A DNA stretch of 64,000 nt from Hansfordia pulvinata (GCA_006538405.1 BJKQ01000009.1:62001-126000); one strand, 5' to 3'; counted from the first letter of the stretch, positions 45,019-56,946 are shown. Numbers and translations are program-made. The notes: generated by a model not told the origin, from the letters alone.

Positions 45019-46692
45019 TCACGCCGGCGGCAGGGCCAGGACCCCCGCCGGATACGCTGCAGGGATGCTGTGGCGGTCCGGCGTGATCAGCGGCACCTCC
45101 TGGTAGTCCGGGACGTGGACGCTCGAGCTGGCTAGGACCGGCGCCCTGCGCGTGGGCCGCAGCCGCGTCAGATGCGACGCCATGTTGAGGAGCCGGGCCT
45201 CGGAGAAGGGCGTGCCCAGCATCTCCATGCCGACGGGCACCCCAACCGGCGCATCCTGGCTCGGCGGGGAGAAGCCGACTGGCACGGTGGCGACGGGGAA
45301 CCCGGTCAGGGCAGCCAGGATCCCGTTGCGGCCCGCCTGCGACGGCGCGCCGACGGGGACCGCGAGGTTCTTCTGCTCCGGGTAGAGGACCGCGTCGAGG
45401 CGGTGGCGCGCAAAGGTCGAGTGCAGCGCACGCGTCAGGCGCTGGATGCCGAGCTGCGCAGAGGCGTACGAGGCGTCGCCGGTCGAGGAGCGGCCCGCCG
45501 TCTGGACGTACTCGTACTCGCTGGGGATGACCAGGAACTCGCGGCCGCCGTAGAGCTCCTCGAAGCTCCCCGGCCGCGCGCCGCCGCGCCGGCCGGGCCG
45601 CCCGAGGTACTGGTCCAGGCCCTCGCGATACTCGAACCGCTGGACGTCGAGCGACGCGGCGATGGCCGTGGCGTTGTACACGCTCTCGGTTATGTTGACA
45701 ATCTCCGCGCCCTGTCCCCGGAGAAAGCCCAGGACCCCGCCCATGGCGGCGTTCACGGGGGACGTCTCCTCCGACGCGGTGTGGTTCCAGAAGCCGTCCA
45801 GCACCCCCAGGCGCAGGCCCCGCAGGCTGCCGGCGTCGAGGCCGGCCGTGTAGTCTCGGCGCCGCTGGTCGGGAGGCGCCAGCGCGGTCGCGTTGTCCGC
45901 CTCGTCGAAGCCGACGCTGGCGAGGACCGTCATGCCCAGGGCCAGGTCCGCCACGCTGCGGGCGATGATGCCCGCCGTGTCCTGGGTGTAGCTGACGGGG
46001 ATGATGCCGGCCCGCGACACGAGCCCCCGCGTCGGGCGCATGCTCACGAGGCTGTTGGCGCTGGCCGGGCTGCGGAGGCTGTTGACGGTGTCGGTCCCCG
46101 TGCCCAAGACGGCCAGGCTGGCCGCAATGGCCGCGCCCGTGCCGCCGCTCGACCCGCCCGGGGTCCGGGTCTGGTCGTACGGGTTGAGGGTCTGGCCCCC
46201 GAAGGACGACACCGAGAGCCCTTCGAGGGCGAGCTCGTGGAGGTTCGTCTTGCCGATGATGACCGCCTTCTCCGCCTTGAGGGCCTTGACGACCGGCGCG
46301 TCCTCGGTGGGCTGGTTGCCGGCGAGCGCCAGACACGACCCTGTGTTGTTCATCGGCAGCGCGTCGTAGTTGTCCTTGAGCAGGATCGGGACGCAGAAGA
46401 GCCTGCCCGAGGCGTTGCCCGCGGCCAGGCCCAGGTCCAGCCGGTCTGCGATGTCCAGAGCATCGGGGTTGAGGCTGGTGATGGCGTTGATGGCCGGATT
46501 GAAGGCCTCTATCCGGGCGAGGAACGAGGCCACGACCTGGCGGCACGACGTCGTCCCGGTGAACAGCGCATCGTGGACGTCCTGGACGCTTGCTTCTCTG
46601 ACGTCGAGCTGCTCGCCCAGCTGAAGAGCGCGAACGACCAGGGGGAGAAGCACAAGGGACCGGAATGAGGCGCGAAGCAAGGGGGCTATCAT
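45019..46692 (-). CDS. Secreted amidase-signature enzyme
   Basis: A single exon encodes 557 residues. A hydrophobic N-terminus (about 1-23, SLVLLPLVVRA) is a likely signal peptide, and several NxT/S sites fit secretion. The amidase-signature Ser-Ser-Lys triad is visible: Lys148 in IIGKTNLHE, the cis-Ser in TPGGSSGGTGAA (181/182), and nucleophile Ser205 in GTDTVNSLRSPAS. The usual GGS before the nucleophile is VNS here. Further family blocks are VPILLKDNYD, TRGLVSRAGIIPVS and DTAGIIARSVADLAL. Members hydrolyse amide bonds; fungal secreted ones are mostly annotated as GatA-like amidases of unknown substrate. A role in extracellular amide breakdown is inferred. One TACTCGTA octamer lies inside this coding sequence (45509-45516), the only coding copy in the window. 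Confidence 0.88.
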   Translation of the reverse strand: MIAPLLRASFRSLVLLPLVVRALQLGEQLDVREASVQDVHDALFTGTTSCRQVVASFLARIEAFNPAINAITSLNPDALDIADRLDLGLAAGNASGRLFCVPILLKDNYDALPMNNTGSCLALAGNQPTEDAPVVKALKAEKAVIIGKTNLHELALEGLSVSSFGGQTLNPYDQTRTPGGSSGGTGAAIAASLAVLGTGTDTVNSLRSPASANSLVSMRPTRGLVSRAGIIPVSYTQDTAGIIARSVADLALGMTVLASVGFDEADNATALAPPDQRRRDYTAGLDAGSLRGLRLGVLDGFWNHTASEETSPVNAAMGGVLGFLRGQGAEIVNITESVYNATAIAASLDVQRFEYREGLDQYLGRPGRRGGARPGSFEELYGGREFLVIPSEYEYVQTAGRSSTGDASYASAQLGIQRLTRALHSTFARHRLDAVLYPEQKNLAVPVGAPSQAGRNGILAALTGFPVATVPVGFSPPSQDAPVGVPVGMEMLGTPFSEARLLNMASHLTRLRPTRRAPVLASSSVHVPDYQEVPLITPDRHSIPAAYPAGVLALPPA

Positions 46693-47859
46693 CGTACTTG
46701 TAGGCTTGTGCTAGCTAGAAGGGAGCTGATCTTGCTCTTGCAAGGCTGAGGTCCAATCGAATCTAGGGGTGATGCGGTGTCCTAGGAGGGCAAAGGCTGT
46801 CACTCTGTGCTCGCCACAACGACGCTTTTCTTACTAGCCTCTCGTTTTTCGTGGATCCGCGGTCGCAATGTTTGGGTTGATACCCTCACGGCCTACTGCA
46901 AGTACTCCGAGAGGAGGTTATCCAGGTAGCTCCAAGTCCGCCCCCGCTATCAGGCTGGCAACCCCTCGCGCCGTTTTACCCGATCTTCCCGCCTCGGCCG
47001 TTCTTTTATTCACGGGCAATTCCATCTCCATCCAAGATCTCTCCGCCTTTGGAGCTGATCGAAGCCACGGTCTAGGCTGTCCGAAGCCACAGAGTTGAGA
47101 CATGGCTTCTCCTAGTTGTGAAGCCAAGAGCTGCTGGCTTTTAAGCATACTCCCTCCAACATTCAGATGTGTTCTTGGGCTTAGAGACATCACAGCCAGA
47201 AAAAAGGCACTTGACACCCCACATCCGCTTGCGACAGACGGCCATGATGGGATGGTTGGGCGACGAAAAGACTGCCCATCCGACATCGTGACATCGTCGC
47301 TACGATATTCGAGCCGTGCCAAAATAGCTTCACAATTCGTCGCCCATCGACCAATCCAACTCTGTGACCCCAGCATCGTCGCGGCGTACAACTCCAACCA
47401 GGCAGCACGCGGATGGGGCGTTGGACGCAGACCCCAGCCTGAGATAACGCACCCCACGTTAGCGAGTTGATAGTGGCATCCTTTCCGGCGTAGCGGCAGG
47501 CATCGTGGCCTCTGTTTGGCAGATTAGGTGGATATCGGGAGAAACTAAGGGCGCTCCTTGCGGTAAGGCCGGCGCGCCCTGATCGCGTCCGGGACCCGAC
47601 CTGGACGTGCTAGGGTCGTGCCGTGGCTCTAGGCTGGCTGCGTGCCTTTGAGGAGGGGGGTGAGAGAGGACCCTTCTCGGCGAGCACATAAAGCAGGTGA
47701 GGGAAGCCTTCGTCAGGTTCGGTTCGGTCTTGTATTCCCGAGGAGACCAACCCTGACGAGTCGACGCGTCGTTGCCAGGCTGCTGCCCCCCGCCAGTCAT
47801 CAGTCGGTGCGGTACCCAGGCAGTCAGTCCCTTTGAACCCAACAGCGCCGCGAGCCGGC
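46693..47859. promoter_or_regulatory. Divergent region between amidase and SLATT genes
   Basis: 1.17 kb separates the two start codons, so both promoters must lie here. No clear TATA box, tRNA or coding exon was recognised. The frames at 46918-47457 (-) and 47610-48191 (-) show no domain. Confidence 0.4.
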
Positions 47860-49099
47860 ATGGACAGCATGAGCGAGCGGACGCCGCTGCTGGGCGCGCG
47901 GAGCCTCCTCGGGCGCGACGAGGAGGCCAACATCCACGAGGACTTCTGCCTGCTGGTCGGGCTGGACCCGGCGTCGTCGGCGGGCCGGCACAAGGCCACG
48001 AGCGCGAGCACGCTATACGGCCGCGTGACCAAGAAGCGCAACACGCAGAACATGACGTACGTCATGACCTCGAGCCTGTCCAACACGCTGCTGCTCAGCC
48101 AGGTCGTGCTCGGGGCCGCGCTGACGGCGCTCGGCGCCAGCGCCAGCTCGCACATCCTCATCACCATCTTCGGCGCCCTCAACACCGTCATCGCCGGCCT
48201 CGTCGCCTACCTCAAGAGCCGCGGCCAGCCCATGCGCGCCCGCATGTTCCGCGACGACCTCGATCGCGTCATCGACGAGATTGAGAACTCCGAGGTCATG
48301 TGGCTCGGCATCGCCAACAACATCCACGGCTACAACGAGATCGCCATCGACGACACCGTCTCCATCCGCAGCGAGGTCGCCCGCCTCACCCGCCTCTACG
48401 ACAAGGCCGTGCGCAGCAACACGGCCAACGATCGTGAGTCTACCTACACGCTCCATGCCTGCTCCTTGTCCAAGTTCCCCCGGCCACGATTTCTTCTGTT
48501 TTTCGTCCATCTAACACGGGGGCAGCCGACATGTACCAAGCCGCCACGCAGGGCTTCCAGGAGGCTGCTCTCCGCGCCCGCCCGGAGGCTGCCCAGCCTG
48601 CCCTCCCGGCGATCCCCCTCCTGCCACGGCGCCGGGTGCTTCGGCCGAGGCTCCGGCCCCGGCGCAGACGCCGGCTCCACCCCCGGCCGCGCTTCCGGCC
48701 GGCTCCTCCGCCCTGTCCGCGGACCCCGACCTGCAGGGGCCGGCGACGACGCAGCCCAAGTCGAAGGAGGGCTCGGTCAAGGGCTCGGTCAAGGACAAGG
48801 GCGAGGACGACAGGGACAAGGGAAAGGCGAGCGAGGGTGCGGCGGGAGAGAAGGGGCCAGGCGAGGAGCCGGCGTCGGACGAAGGGAAGAAGTCCGGACC
48901 AAAGGATGAAGACGACGCGGGGGAGAAGGGCTCTGTGAAGGAGGAAAAGACATCCCCCGCCGCCGCTGGTTCGGGCTCCGACGCGGGCGAGGGGGCGAGC
49001 GGCTCCAGGTCCAGCACCAGGTCCCAGTCCCCCGCGGCCGAAAACAAGGCGCCGGTCGTGCAGCGCAGTGCCGACGAAAGCCCGGCGACCAGGAGGTGA
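47860..49099 (+). CDS. Fungal SLATT-domain two-TM protein (one frame break in the assembly)
   Basis: Two exons (47860-48433 and 48526-49099) with an intron GTGAGT...GGCAG encode about 382 residues when one base is restored. After a polar N-terminus come RVTKKRNTQNMTYVMT and two hydrophobic helices (about 74-93 and 98-118: LSQVVLGAALTALG, ITIFGALNTVIAGLVAYLKS). An amphipathic helical region runs to about 200. This matches the SLATT_fungal domain (SMODS and SLOG-associating 2TM effector). Bacterial SLATT proteins are predicted pore-forming effectors in nucleotide-signal conflict systems; the fungal role is unknown. The tail is disordered, Pro/Ala rich, then Lys/Glu/Asp/Gly rich (KSKEGSVKGSVKDKGEDD). 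Without correction exon 2 runs into an Arg-rich frame. One extra C within 48605-48618 restores the acidic tail, which ends at 49099. Confidence 0.82.
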
Positions 49100-49422
49100 C
49101 ACAGGCTGAACGCTCAGGCGCTCGAGGAAATAAACCGGGGGTTGGGCTTCCATCGGAGCTCACACAACGGGCGCTGTTCGAGGGCGTCGTCCTGTCGTGG
49201 CAGTATACGCATGAGAAGGTAGCAAGCGGTTTCAAAGTCCGCAGTACTTCGAGGGTTGAGGCCGAGCCTTTGTCGGACTATTGATGGTGCCGCGACTATT
49301 TACATAACAAGGATATTGCGAAAGATGACAAGAGATATAATCTGGATAAAGCAACTGCACACGAACTGTACGCGGACTCTTTGCCTGCATCACACGACAA
49401 CCCTTCCAAACCCCACGGCGCT
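49100..49422. other. Intergenic spacer between convergent genes
   Basis: 323 bases separate the SLATT and LPMO stop codons. The middle (about 49260-49370) is AT richer and is likely the two 3' UTRs. No other feature is seen. Confidence 0.5.
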
Positions 49423-50328
49423 TCAGCAGGTAAACACATCGGGCCCCGGCACCTCATACTCGGTGGCCTGGTATGCGTCGTAGGTGATGCCCGGGTCGGT
49501 CGCGTCGTACGCGCCGGGGAACGCGACGAGGCCGGCCGGCTTCGCCGTGCCCGAGCCGGTGACCTGGATCTGGTGGCAGCCGGGGTAGAACTGCGCCCCC
49601 GGGTACGCGTAGGCGGCGTGCAGCGCGATGATCTCGTGGCGCACGAGGTAGTAGCCCGGCGCGAGGCACGGCGGGATCGTGTAGGTGTACCCCTCGTTGC
49701 CGCTCACCATCAGCGGGCTGTCCCCCCACGTCGACGTCGTCCCCGTCCGCCCGGCCTCGTCCACCTTGAACCAGACGGCGGCGTCCTCGGGCATGTAGTC
49801 GTCGCAGCCTGCGGTCTCCGGGTCAGCGTGTCGGCGGCAGGCGGTCGCGGGCCGTGCCGGGCTTACCGGCTTCAGGGCACTGTGCCATGTACGTCACCAG
49901 CGGCCCGACGTGGCTGTCCGGCCAGAGCGTCCAGTGCAGCGTCACGGACGATCCGGCCGCGGCCGGCGCGTGCAGCGCGGCCGGAGAGGAGCCGACAATT
50001 CCGCCCTCGGTGTAGCCGCCGCACTGGAGGTCGGCTGACGCGATGTCGGTCACCGGCCCGTTGCCCTGAACCGGTCTCGAGATCCGGTCCGGCTTTGTGA
50101 TGTTAGTGACAGTATATGATGATTGGAAAAGAGTATACGAGGAGGGGGGTGGCTACTTGTGCTAGATGGACAGCCCCCAATAACAGACGGACATACCGAA
50201 GGCGAGATGTATGGGTCGGTATACGGCTGGTAGAACTGGTAGAACTCCCCGCCGATGGTGGCGTTGTCGATGTAGCCGTGTGCCGCCACCGAGGCGGCGT
50301 ACGCGAGACCAAGTACGACGGCCTTCAT
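49423..50328 (-). CDS. AA9 lytic polysaccharide monooxygenase (formerly GH61)
   Basis: Three exons on the minus strand (50328-50197, 50092-49867, 49808-49423) with introns GTATGT...CTAAC..AAAG and GTAAGC...GCAG encode 247 residues. Signal peptide 1-16 ends in VAA, leaving His17 as mature residue 1, the N-terminal half of the copper brace. His105 in DSHVGPLVTYM is the second ligand. His183 (HEIIALH), Gln192 and axial Tyr194 (AQFYPGCHQIQV) complete the AA9 active site. PVQGNGPVTDI and DLQCGG are family blocks. AA9 enzymes cleave cellulose and some hemicelluloses oxidatively using copper with O2 or H2O2, outside the cell. There is no CBM1: the protein ends at VPGPDVFTC, which closes the core. 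All splice sites restore conserved blocks exactly. Confidence 0.95.
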
Positions 50329-50466
50329 GGTTAGGTGAGGCAGGTGTCTGGGACTAGAGTTGTTTCTGCAGGAGTCGACGGCGGCGATTGAGCTCACACA
50401 AACAACTATCAGGACTGCAGATCTGGACCACAGGCCTGACCACATCTGCAGAGAGAAAACATCGAG

Positions 50467-50475
50467 CCTTATATA
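50467..50475 (-). promoter_or_regulatory. TATA box of the AA9 LPMO gene
   Basis: On the minus strand TATATAAGG lies about 140 bases upstream of the LPMO start codon at 50328, in a suitable position for a strongly inducible secreted enzyme. Confidence 0.55.
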
Positions 50476-53400
50476 CGTGTATCCATGGCCTTGCGCGCTG
50501 CAGTGGGAGTGCGAATGGCTGCTGATGTCTACGGCCCAAACCTCTCCTGCCTGTAGCTCGCCAGGAGTCGTGGTGTTGAGTATATTGACTGCCCCTGATA
50601 CAATCCAGAGCCCCCAGCAGTGTTGGCGTGGCGGCCAGCATCGTCAGTCTTCTGGATTGGCGGATGTCCGCTTGTGGAACGGAGAACAGCATGGCAGAAT
50701 TCCCAATGTGGAAGCTGGAAACGCGAGGCAGCGCGCTGGTTGGTGGATTCACCCGGCCTGTAAGCCTCCGTTCAAACCTTCAAATCAACCCTTACAGAAC
50801 CCCCTCCCGCCAGCGCTGGAAGCCCCTGTTGGAGCATCTTGGCTGTCGTTTCAAGGGAGCAACTCTGCTCGTCCGCGATCAATACGCGCACACACAGCTC
50901 TCGGCACGCGGGCCGAGAAAGCTCGGTGTGTTGTCGCTTACGAGTACAGAAACGTGGAATACCGCCGCCCTGCCTGCGCCCTGCGGGCTGCGTTAGTAGA
51001 CCTCGCAAAGCAGGTGGGAGTGGAAGCCAGGCACGGGTCTGAGGACCGGCGAGACCGGAAGGATGTTTCCCAGAACAGGCAATCAGCGGCCTTCCTACCT
51101 TTGCCGTGTGGGGTCTACAGAGACCTCAGATTCGCGAGGTTCTTCCGTGCATTGAGATGCGAAGGATGCCAGTTGCTTGTCGTTGTTGATGCAGTCGTTG
51201 AGCTGCGACGCATGGGTAAACAGGGCCATAGAGCTCGACTTATATACAGCGCGGGGCACAATCGGATCAGAGAGAGATGGCATCGACCGAGTTGTTCACA
51301 TGGTTATTGCGGTGTTCACAGAGATAGTATTGCGCCAAGAGTGGAACAGTGAGATCCGATTTTCTATTCATCACAAAGCACCCCAGGGCTGTAAGCAGAT
51401 GAGATTAAGAGCAAACATTACTATCCTGAAACTTGACTGACGGCCAGAATGGAATGCTCCTGCGCGTTCGGGGACAGAACAAACACTCGTCGCTCCCAAA
51501 AAAACCGCTCATACTGCTTGCTTGCGTTTTCTTATTTGTTCAAGTCGGACAGAATGCCAGTCTGCAGTGTAGACGCGGCCCATGCCGCCTGCTCACACAC
51601 GCCCACAAAGTTGGGCGGCGAGAACCATGCCTTCATGGTCCACGCCCAGACACCGGAGAATTTCTTTCAAAGCTAGGAAGACAATAGTGAGGGACGTTTG
51701 CTGATGAATTCGAAGAGGCGGGCGACCGAGCAACCAGAGTAGGACTCCAACGGCGCACGATTTCCAAGCCTGGGTCTCCCGGTTTCTGCGGCGAGGTTGT
51801 CAACTGGGCTGGACTCGCGACTCCGAAAACCCGCGTGTGAAATATCATTCGCAGGCCGACTTGCTGCAATTGGAGCCTCGTCAGCTGGCATCCAAAGCCA
51901 GAGGCACAATTCCAGAGCAGGGAAGCAAGATGCCCGCCGAAATCCTCGGCGGCACTGTGGGGCTCCATGGAGGGGTGATCCATGACGCAAAACCGTAGAG
52001 CAGTCGACAGGGGAACCTTGAGCACGAAGACTTGTCAGAGGGCACCTGCATGAGAATCGATCTAAAACTAGAATCAACTGGGCCTCCTATTGTCTGCTTG
52101 TTAGGCATACTGGATCCTCTCCTCGCCGTTGGGCTCCAGGCAGGATATGACCGAGGCGCTCGTGAAGAACTCCCGGGGGTGCAGCGCGGGGACCCTCGCC
52201 TCGCGGGAACGAGACTATCGAAGCCCCCAACGGCTAGATATTTCAAAGGCCACCGAAGAGGTCCATTTCTACCAGGCTGCCGGGTCTGATAGACTTCGTT
52301 TCTCGGACTGCAAGTGGCACGTGAACAGCTTGTCAAGGTCCAAGCTCCGAGGCCACACGCGAGGTGACCTCGAGAGGCCACTGGTGCTGTTCCTTTGCAG
52401 AGCCCCTCATGACTCACCGAGGCTTGCTAGGAGGCCCGTGTTATCTACGGGTGGACCTGCGGTGGTTTGGCATCGCCCAGGCGTCGTGCCACTGTTTCCG
52501 TTCGGCTGATCTTATCCCGAACCTCTTGAAAAGCTGCGGCCGGCAGTATTGACCCCGTGAATAGCCGTAGATGGCTTGACACTGAAAGACAAGTAGGCGC
52601 CGTGTCGTGACAGCTGATGGGCTGCAACCCGTATTGTTTGAAACGTGGATAACGCCAGATCGGGCTTATAACTATTATTCTGAGCATTGAACAGTCCGGC
52701 CGTGTCCGGTAGTCTGCCCACCCCATCCAACTGCTGGCTTCGGGGAGCCGGCCTTGTGCCAAGCGTAGGCGTCTATCAGCGAGCCGGAAGGACCACATGA
52801 AGCTGCTCAGACCCGAGCTCATGACAGACAGCCTCATTTGCTTCAGTCCATGTTCCATGGCAGGCAGCCAGACTTCCAGAATTAGCAAGAGAACTCATCA
52901 GAGTACTCCAAAGGTAGACTAGGAATCGTCAGAACTGGAATACGAATGGTGACGAACTCATGACAGGGGACGAGTACGACGAGGCGTGCTGAGGCATGGC
53001 ACTGACTTCGGAGCCAAGGTCCTGGGCCACGCCGAGGGGGCCGATACCTGGCCCCCCCCAATTGGATTTCACAGCCCTCCCCAGTCGAGTCATCTGGACA
53101 CGAAACTCCTTCCCCATTGCCCAGTTTGAACATGCTGCTAATGCCGCTCTTGTGACGGTGGAAGCCTAGCAACGGGCCGGGCCTACCCGCAAGTACCGAC
53201 GAAGCCAGAGCCAGGACCAGAACCACGCGCGTGTCGTGTTCCGCTTGCTTATCTGTGCCGCGCTTTGGCCTGGCCGGCCGGGATCACGGGCTTGCCGCCG
53301 CCATCCTGCGTCGCATCCTGATGTATCGTTTCCTCGTTCTGACGGCGGGTCAAAGCTGCTGCTCGTAAGAGATGCGGTCGAGGCGGACCGGGGCCCGTGG

Positions 53401-55614
53401 CATCGTGACCGTGCGGCAAGTGGGACAGGACCCAGAAGCTAATCGGAAGCCCATGCAGATTTCGCAACTCTGCAGGTCAGTAGCGTCGAAAAAAAAAGCA
53501 AACAGTCCTCCGTCACCCAAGATGCCGTCCCGAAGAAGGCGTCAGACTGCCTTGCTCTCACTGGCTGGCTCTCACTGGATCCCACGAGAAGGCAGACAGC
53601 CGCAAGCGACCTCGTGATGGGCCGTGCTGGCCTACTGTCCTGGCCCACGGCTCTGATTCGCGCCAGGCCCACCAGCGCCGAGGGCTCGCACGAATCGTCG
53701 CTTTGGCCCCGTGCCGGCGCGGGCTGTCATTGGAACGCCCGGACGAGAGGTCCCAGCCTGGGCCCCGCGGACACCCACTAGGCAAGTATGTACGACTGGA
53801 GTGGTGCCAGATCGTGACATCCGGTTACCACCAGCCTGGTACCGATCGTTACCGCCTACACGGTACAGATCTATACCATGCTGGCTCATGGTGACATGGA
53901 GTGCACGTTCGCCCCTGACATGATTACTTCTTGTGGGTGGCATCGGCGTGCTGACAACGACCCTCCGAAGCACAATTAGCAGGCGAGGCAGGAATCGGGG
54001 ACGAGGCTCTGCGAGTAGGCTGGGGCGTAGACCTGGGAATTTGGTATAAGAAATCAAACGGCAAAAATTTTCCAGTCTAGCGAGCCAGAGCACAGGGCGG
54101 CATGAAGCTCGGCTCATCGCTCGACTCTCCGGCTCCCCTACGAGTAGACCCCGAGTACGCCATGAACTCCTGGGCAGGACGGACAAGCCAACCCGGTACC
54201 AAGAGGCTCAGGGGGCGGGCTGGCGGGCGGTTCGAAGTTTGGGGCCGGCCGGCGAGCCTGACCCATGGATCTTCAGAGCCCAGTGACCCAGTCCCCAAGA
54301 GGTTACGCATTGATGAGGACTCCCCCCTCTTCCGTGTCTAGGGCCGGTGTGCGATCTCGCACCGGCTAAGCCAGCTGCAACATCATCCCAATCCAGGGTC
54401 CCGGTGTGGCCCGCGCGGCATCGCCGACGCTCTGCATGGGCCGTCCGGACAAGACCATGCCCAGCCACTGTGCCCTAGGGATCCTGATAGCTCCCGGGCC
54501 TTCGCGGAACGCCGTGCTAGTACTGCAGAGAGACGGCAGGCGTGGAGCCTTCTGCGAACGGCTTGGTGGTTGGCCGTCTGTAGACGACGGCCGGCAAGTC
54601 CATACCGAAATTTGATCCCGGTACGCGTAAAGGTGGATAGGGACAGGGAGGTCAGCCGTCAGAACAACCAACAGTTGGAGCATATTGGTTCCGGCGTCTC
54701 GGGACCGTGGATGACAGAGAGAGACGCGTTCTTCTCGCACACCAGAGGAGTTCATGATCCTCGTCAGTATGATGTCGTTGGGTGGCTCTGGTGTTCGAGG
54801 ACTCGTAGTGGTCGCAGCCCGCCAGATGGATGGCCGATGGGATCCTGGGCCATGTTCCCAAAGCTCACGTGTTGCCATATGTGCTTCAACTATAGCCCGA
54901 TCGCGGGCAGGGCTTTTGTCAGAAAAGGGCTAGAATGCACTTATCTCGGCCTTTTGATTGTTCATCATGGAAGCTCTGTGCTTTCCTCGGCATCGAACGC
55001 CCCTAGTCAGAGCCTCGATCCTAGCCACGAACGGCAAGGATACGGCACGAGGGTATGACGAACGACCAGGCGGGACGGCGTACGAGTAGTCGAAGAAGAG
55101 CAGAGGCAGCCGGACGGTGGCAGTGCGGGCGTTCAGGAGGAGCCCGATGGCCATTGTTGCTTTTGGGCCAGATCCCGCTCTTCTCCCGCCGCCTGCCCGC
55201 GCTTTGCGACTAGCACAGGCGCCAGCATTCCATGTGACATTGCGAATGGGCCTGATGATTGCAGCGCCTTCCCATACGAGGCCCACGATGCCGCTCGTGG
55301 CGAGATGATGTGAGGCGGCCGACGTGTCTGTAGGGCTGTCAACGCAGCTGTGGAGTAAGCGATCATCGACGCTGCTCGAGTCACCAGGCCAGGAACCCCT
55401 ATGAGCTGAGGTACAGGGACCCGAGGTCGAAGAAGATGGACAAGCCCACCGGTCACGCAGGGATCTCCGACACGCATGTCACGACTCGGAAACGTCGGCC
55501 GCCTGTTCAGCACGACGCTCGGCGAGTACTACTCGGACCCATCTCGAAGCCGCTCGTGGAGACTCGGCATCTGTGCTCAAGGTCTGGTAGGACTCCTCCT
55601 CTGCAACTCCTCGG

Positions 55615-55623
55615 CATAAAAGG
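55615..55623 (+). promoter_or_regulatory. TATA-like box of the UbiA-family gene
   Basis: CATAAAAGG lies 75 bases upstream of the start codon at 55698 and is the best TATA-like match in that interval. Confidence 0.45.
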
Positions 55624-55697
55624 GGCGAGTGCCTCGTGTCACTTGAGCTCAGCAAACCACAGGCTTCTCTTCAAGCTCTTTTCGACTCACCAGAATA

Positions 55698-56902
55698 ATG
55701 CCCTCTTCTACGAAACCGTGTCTGGGTCTGCCACAGACCACAGGCTACGATGCCATCAGCTCAAACGACCTGAACATGTCTGGTTCAAAGGAAAGCAGCC
55801 AGTACGGCTCTATGTATGATAGCGCATCACCACCTGTACGTCTCGAGCCACCTCCGTCCCGCACGCCTCCTTTGCGTCGTACTTACCCTCGTCAACTCGT
55901 GTCCAGGAGAAACAAACCGTAGTCCAGGCAATCCGGGACTTCGTGCTCGACCTGTGGCTGTTCACCGAGAGCGACTTCTCTACATTCGTGCTCCCCAACA
56001 CCTCATTTGGCATCTTCGGTGCTCTGGCAGGGTCCCTTCTGCTGGAAACCCCTGTCCAGCCGCTCGATGTTCTCCCCCGAGTCCCTCTCGTGGTGTTTTC
56101 CCACTGGGCCAACCTACTGATCTTTGATTTGGCGAATCAACGCACGCCGGAAGCGGCGAAAGAGGACTCCATCAACAAGCCTCGCCGTCCGGTGGCTTCG
56201 GGCAGAGTGAGCCCTCGAGGAGCGCGTGTCCTGCTCCTGGCCGCCATCCCCACCGTCCTCTTCATCCAGTACCTCATCGGTCCCTGGGAGGAGGCAGCCC
56301 TGCTGTTCATCCTCGCCTGGATGTACAACGATCTCCGGGGCGGCGACGAAGGTACGGACAGCCTCTCCTTTTGCCCCTCCCCTCCCCTCAGCTCACCTCA
56401 CAGTTGCCCCCTGTCTAACCCTTTCGCCCTGTCAGACTTTGTCACGCGGAACCTCATCCTCGCCCCGACCTTTGCGTTCTGCAACAGCGCCTCCCTCAAA
56501 GTCGCCGCCGGCAGCCGCGGCGCCGCCAGCATCAGCCCGCAAGGGTACACGTGGATAGCCATCATCAGCGCCGTCATCTTCACGACGATGCACTCGCAGG
56601 ACATGAAGGATCAGGAGGGCGACCGGACCCGCGAGCGCAAGACGGTGCCCCTCGTCCTCGGCGACCTCGTGGCGCGCCACACGCTCGCGGTGCCCATCGC
56701 CGCCTGGTCCGTCGCCTGCCCCTGGTTCTGGGGCAGCGGGGTCGAGGGCTACGCGCTGGTCCTGCCGCTCGGCCTCTGGGTCATCTGGCGCCTGTACACC
56801 GACCGGACGATCGAGGGCGACCGCAGGTCCTGGAAGCTGTGGACGCTCTGGACAGCTCTACTGGTGAGTACAAGTACACCGGCCCACGGATGCTGCAAAC
56901 AG

Positions 56903-56946
<44 letters not shown>

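Larger units (their letters stand above)
50329..55697. other. Gene-free region, 5.4 kb
   Basis: It lies between two divergent genes. The LPMO promoter is at the left end and the UbiA-family gene promoter at the right. No frame carries a recognisable domain. The ORF 52882-53226 (-) starts with a signal-peptide-like stretch but then looks random. Octamers occur at 50939, 54139 and 55081. Confidence 0.5.

Noticed and set aside
52882..53226. Minus-strand ORF beginning with a signal-peptide-like stretch
   Set aside because: Only the first 13 residues look secretory. The rest has no Cys pattern, repeat or homology and codon use is random.
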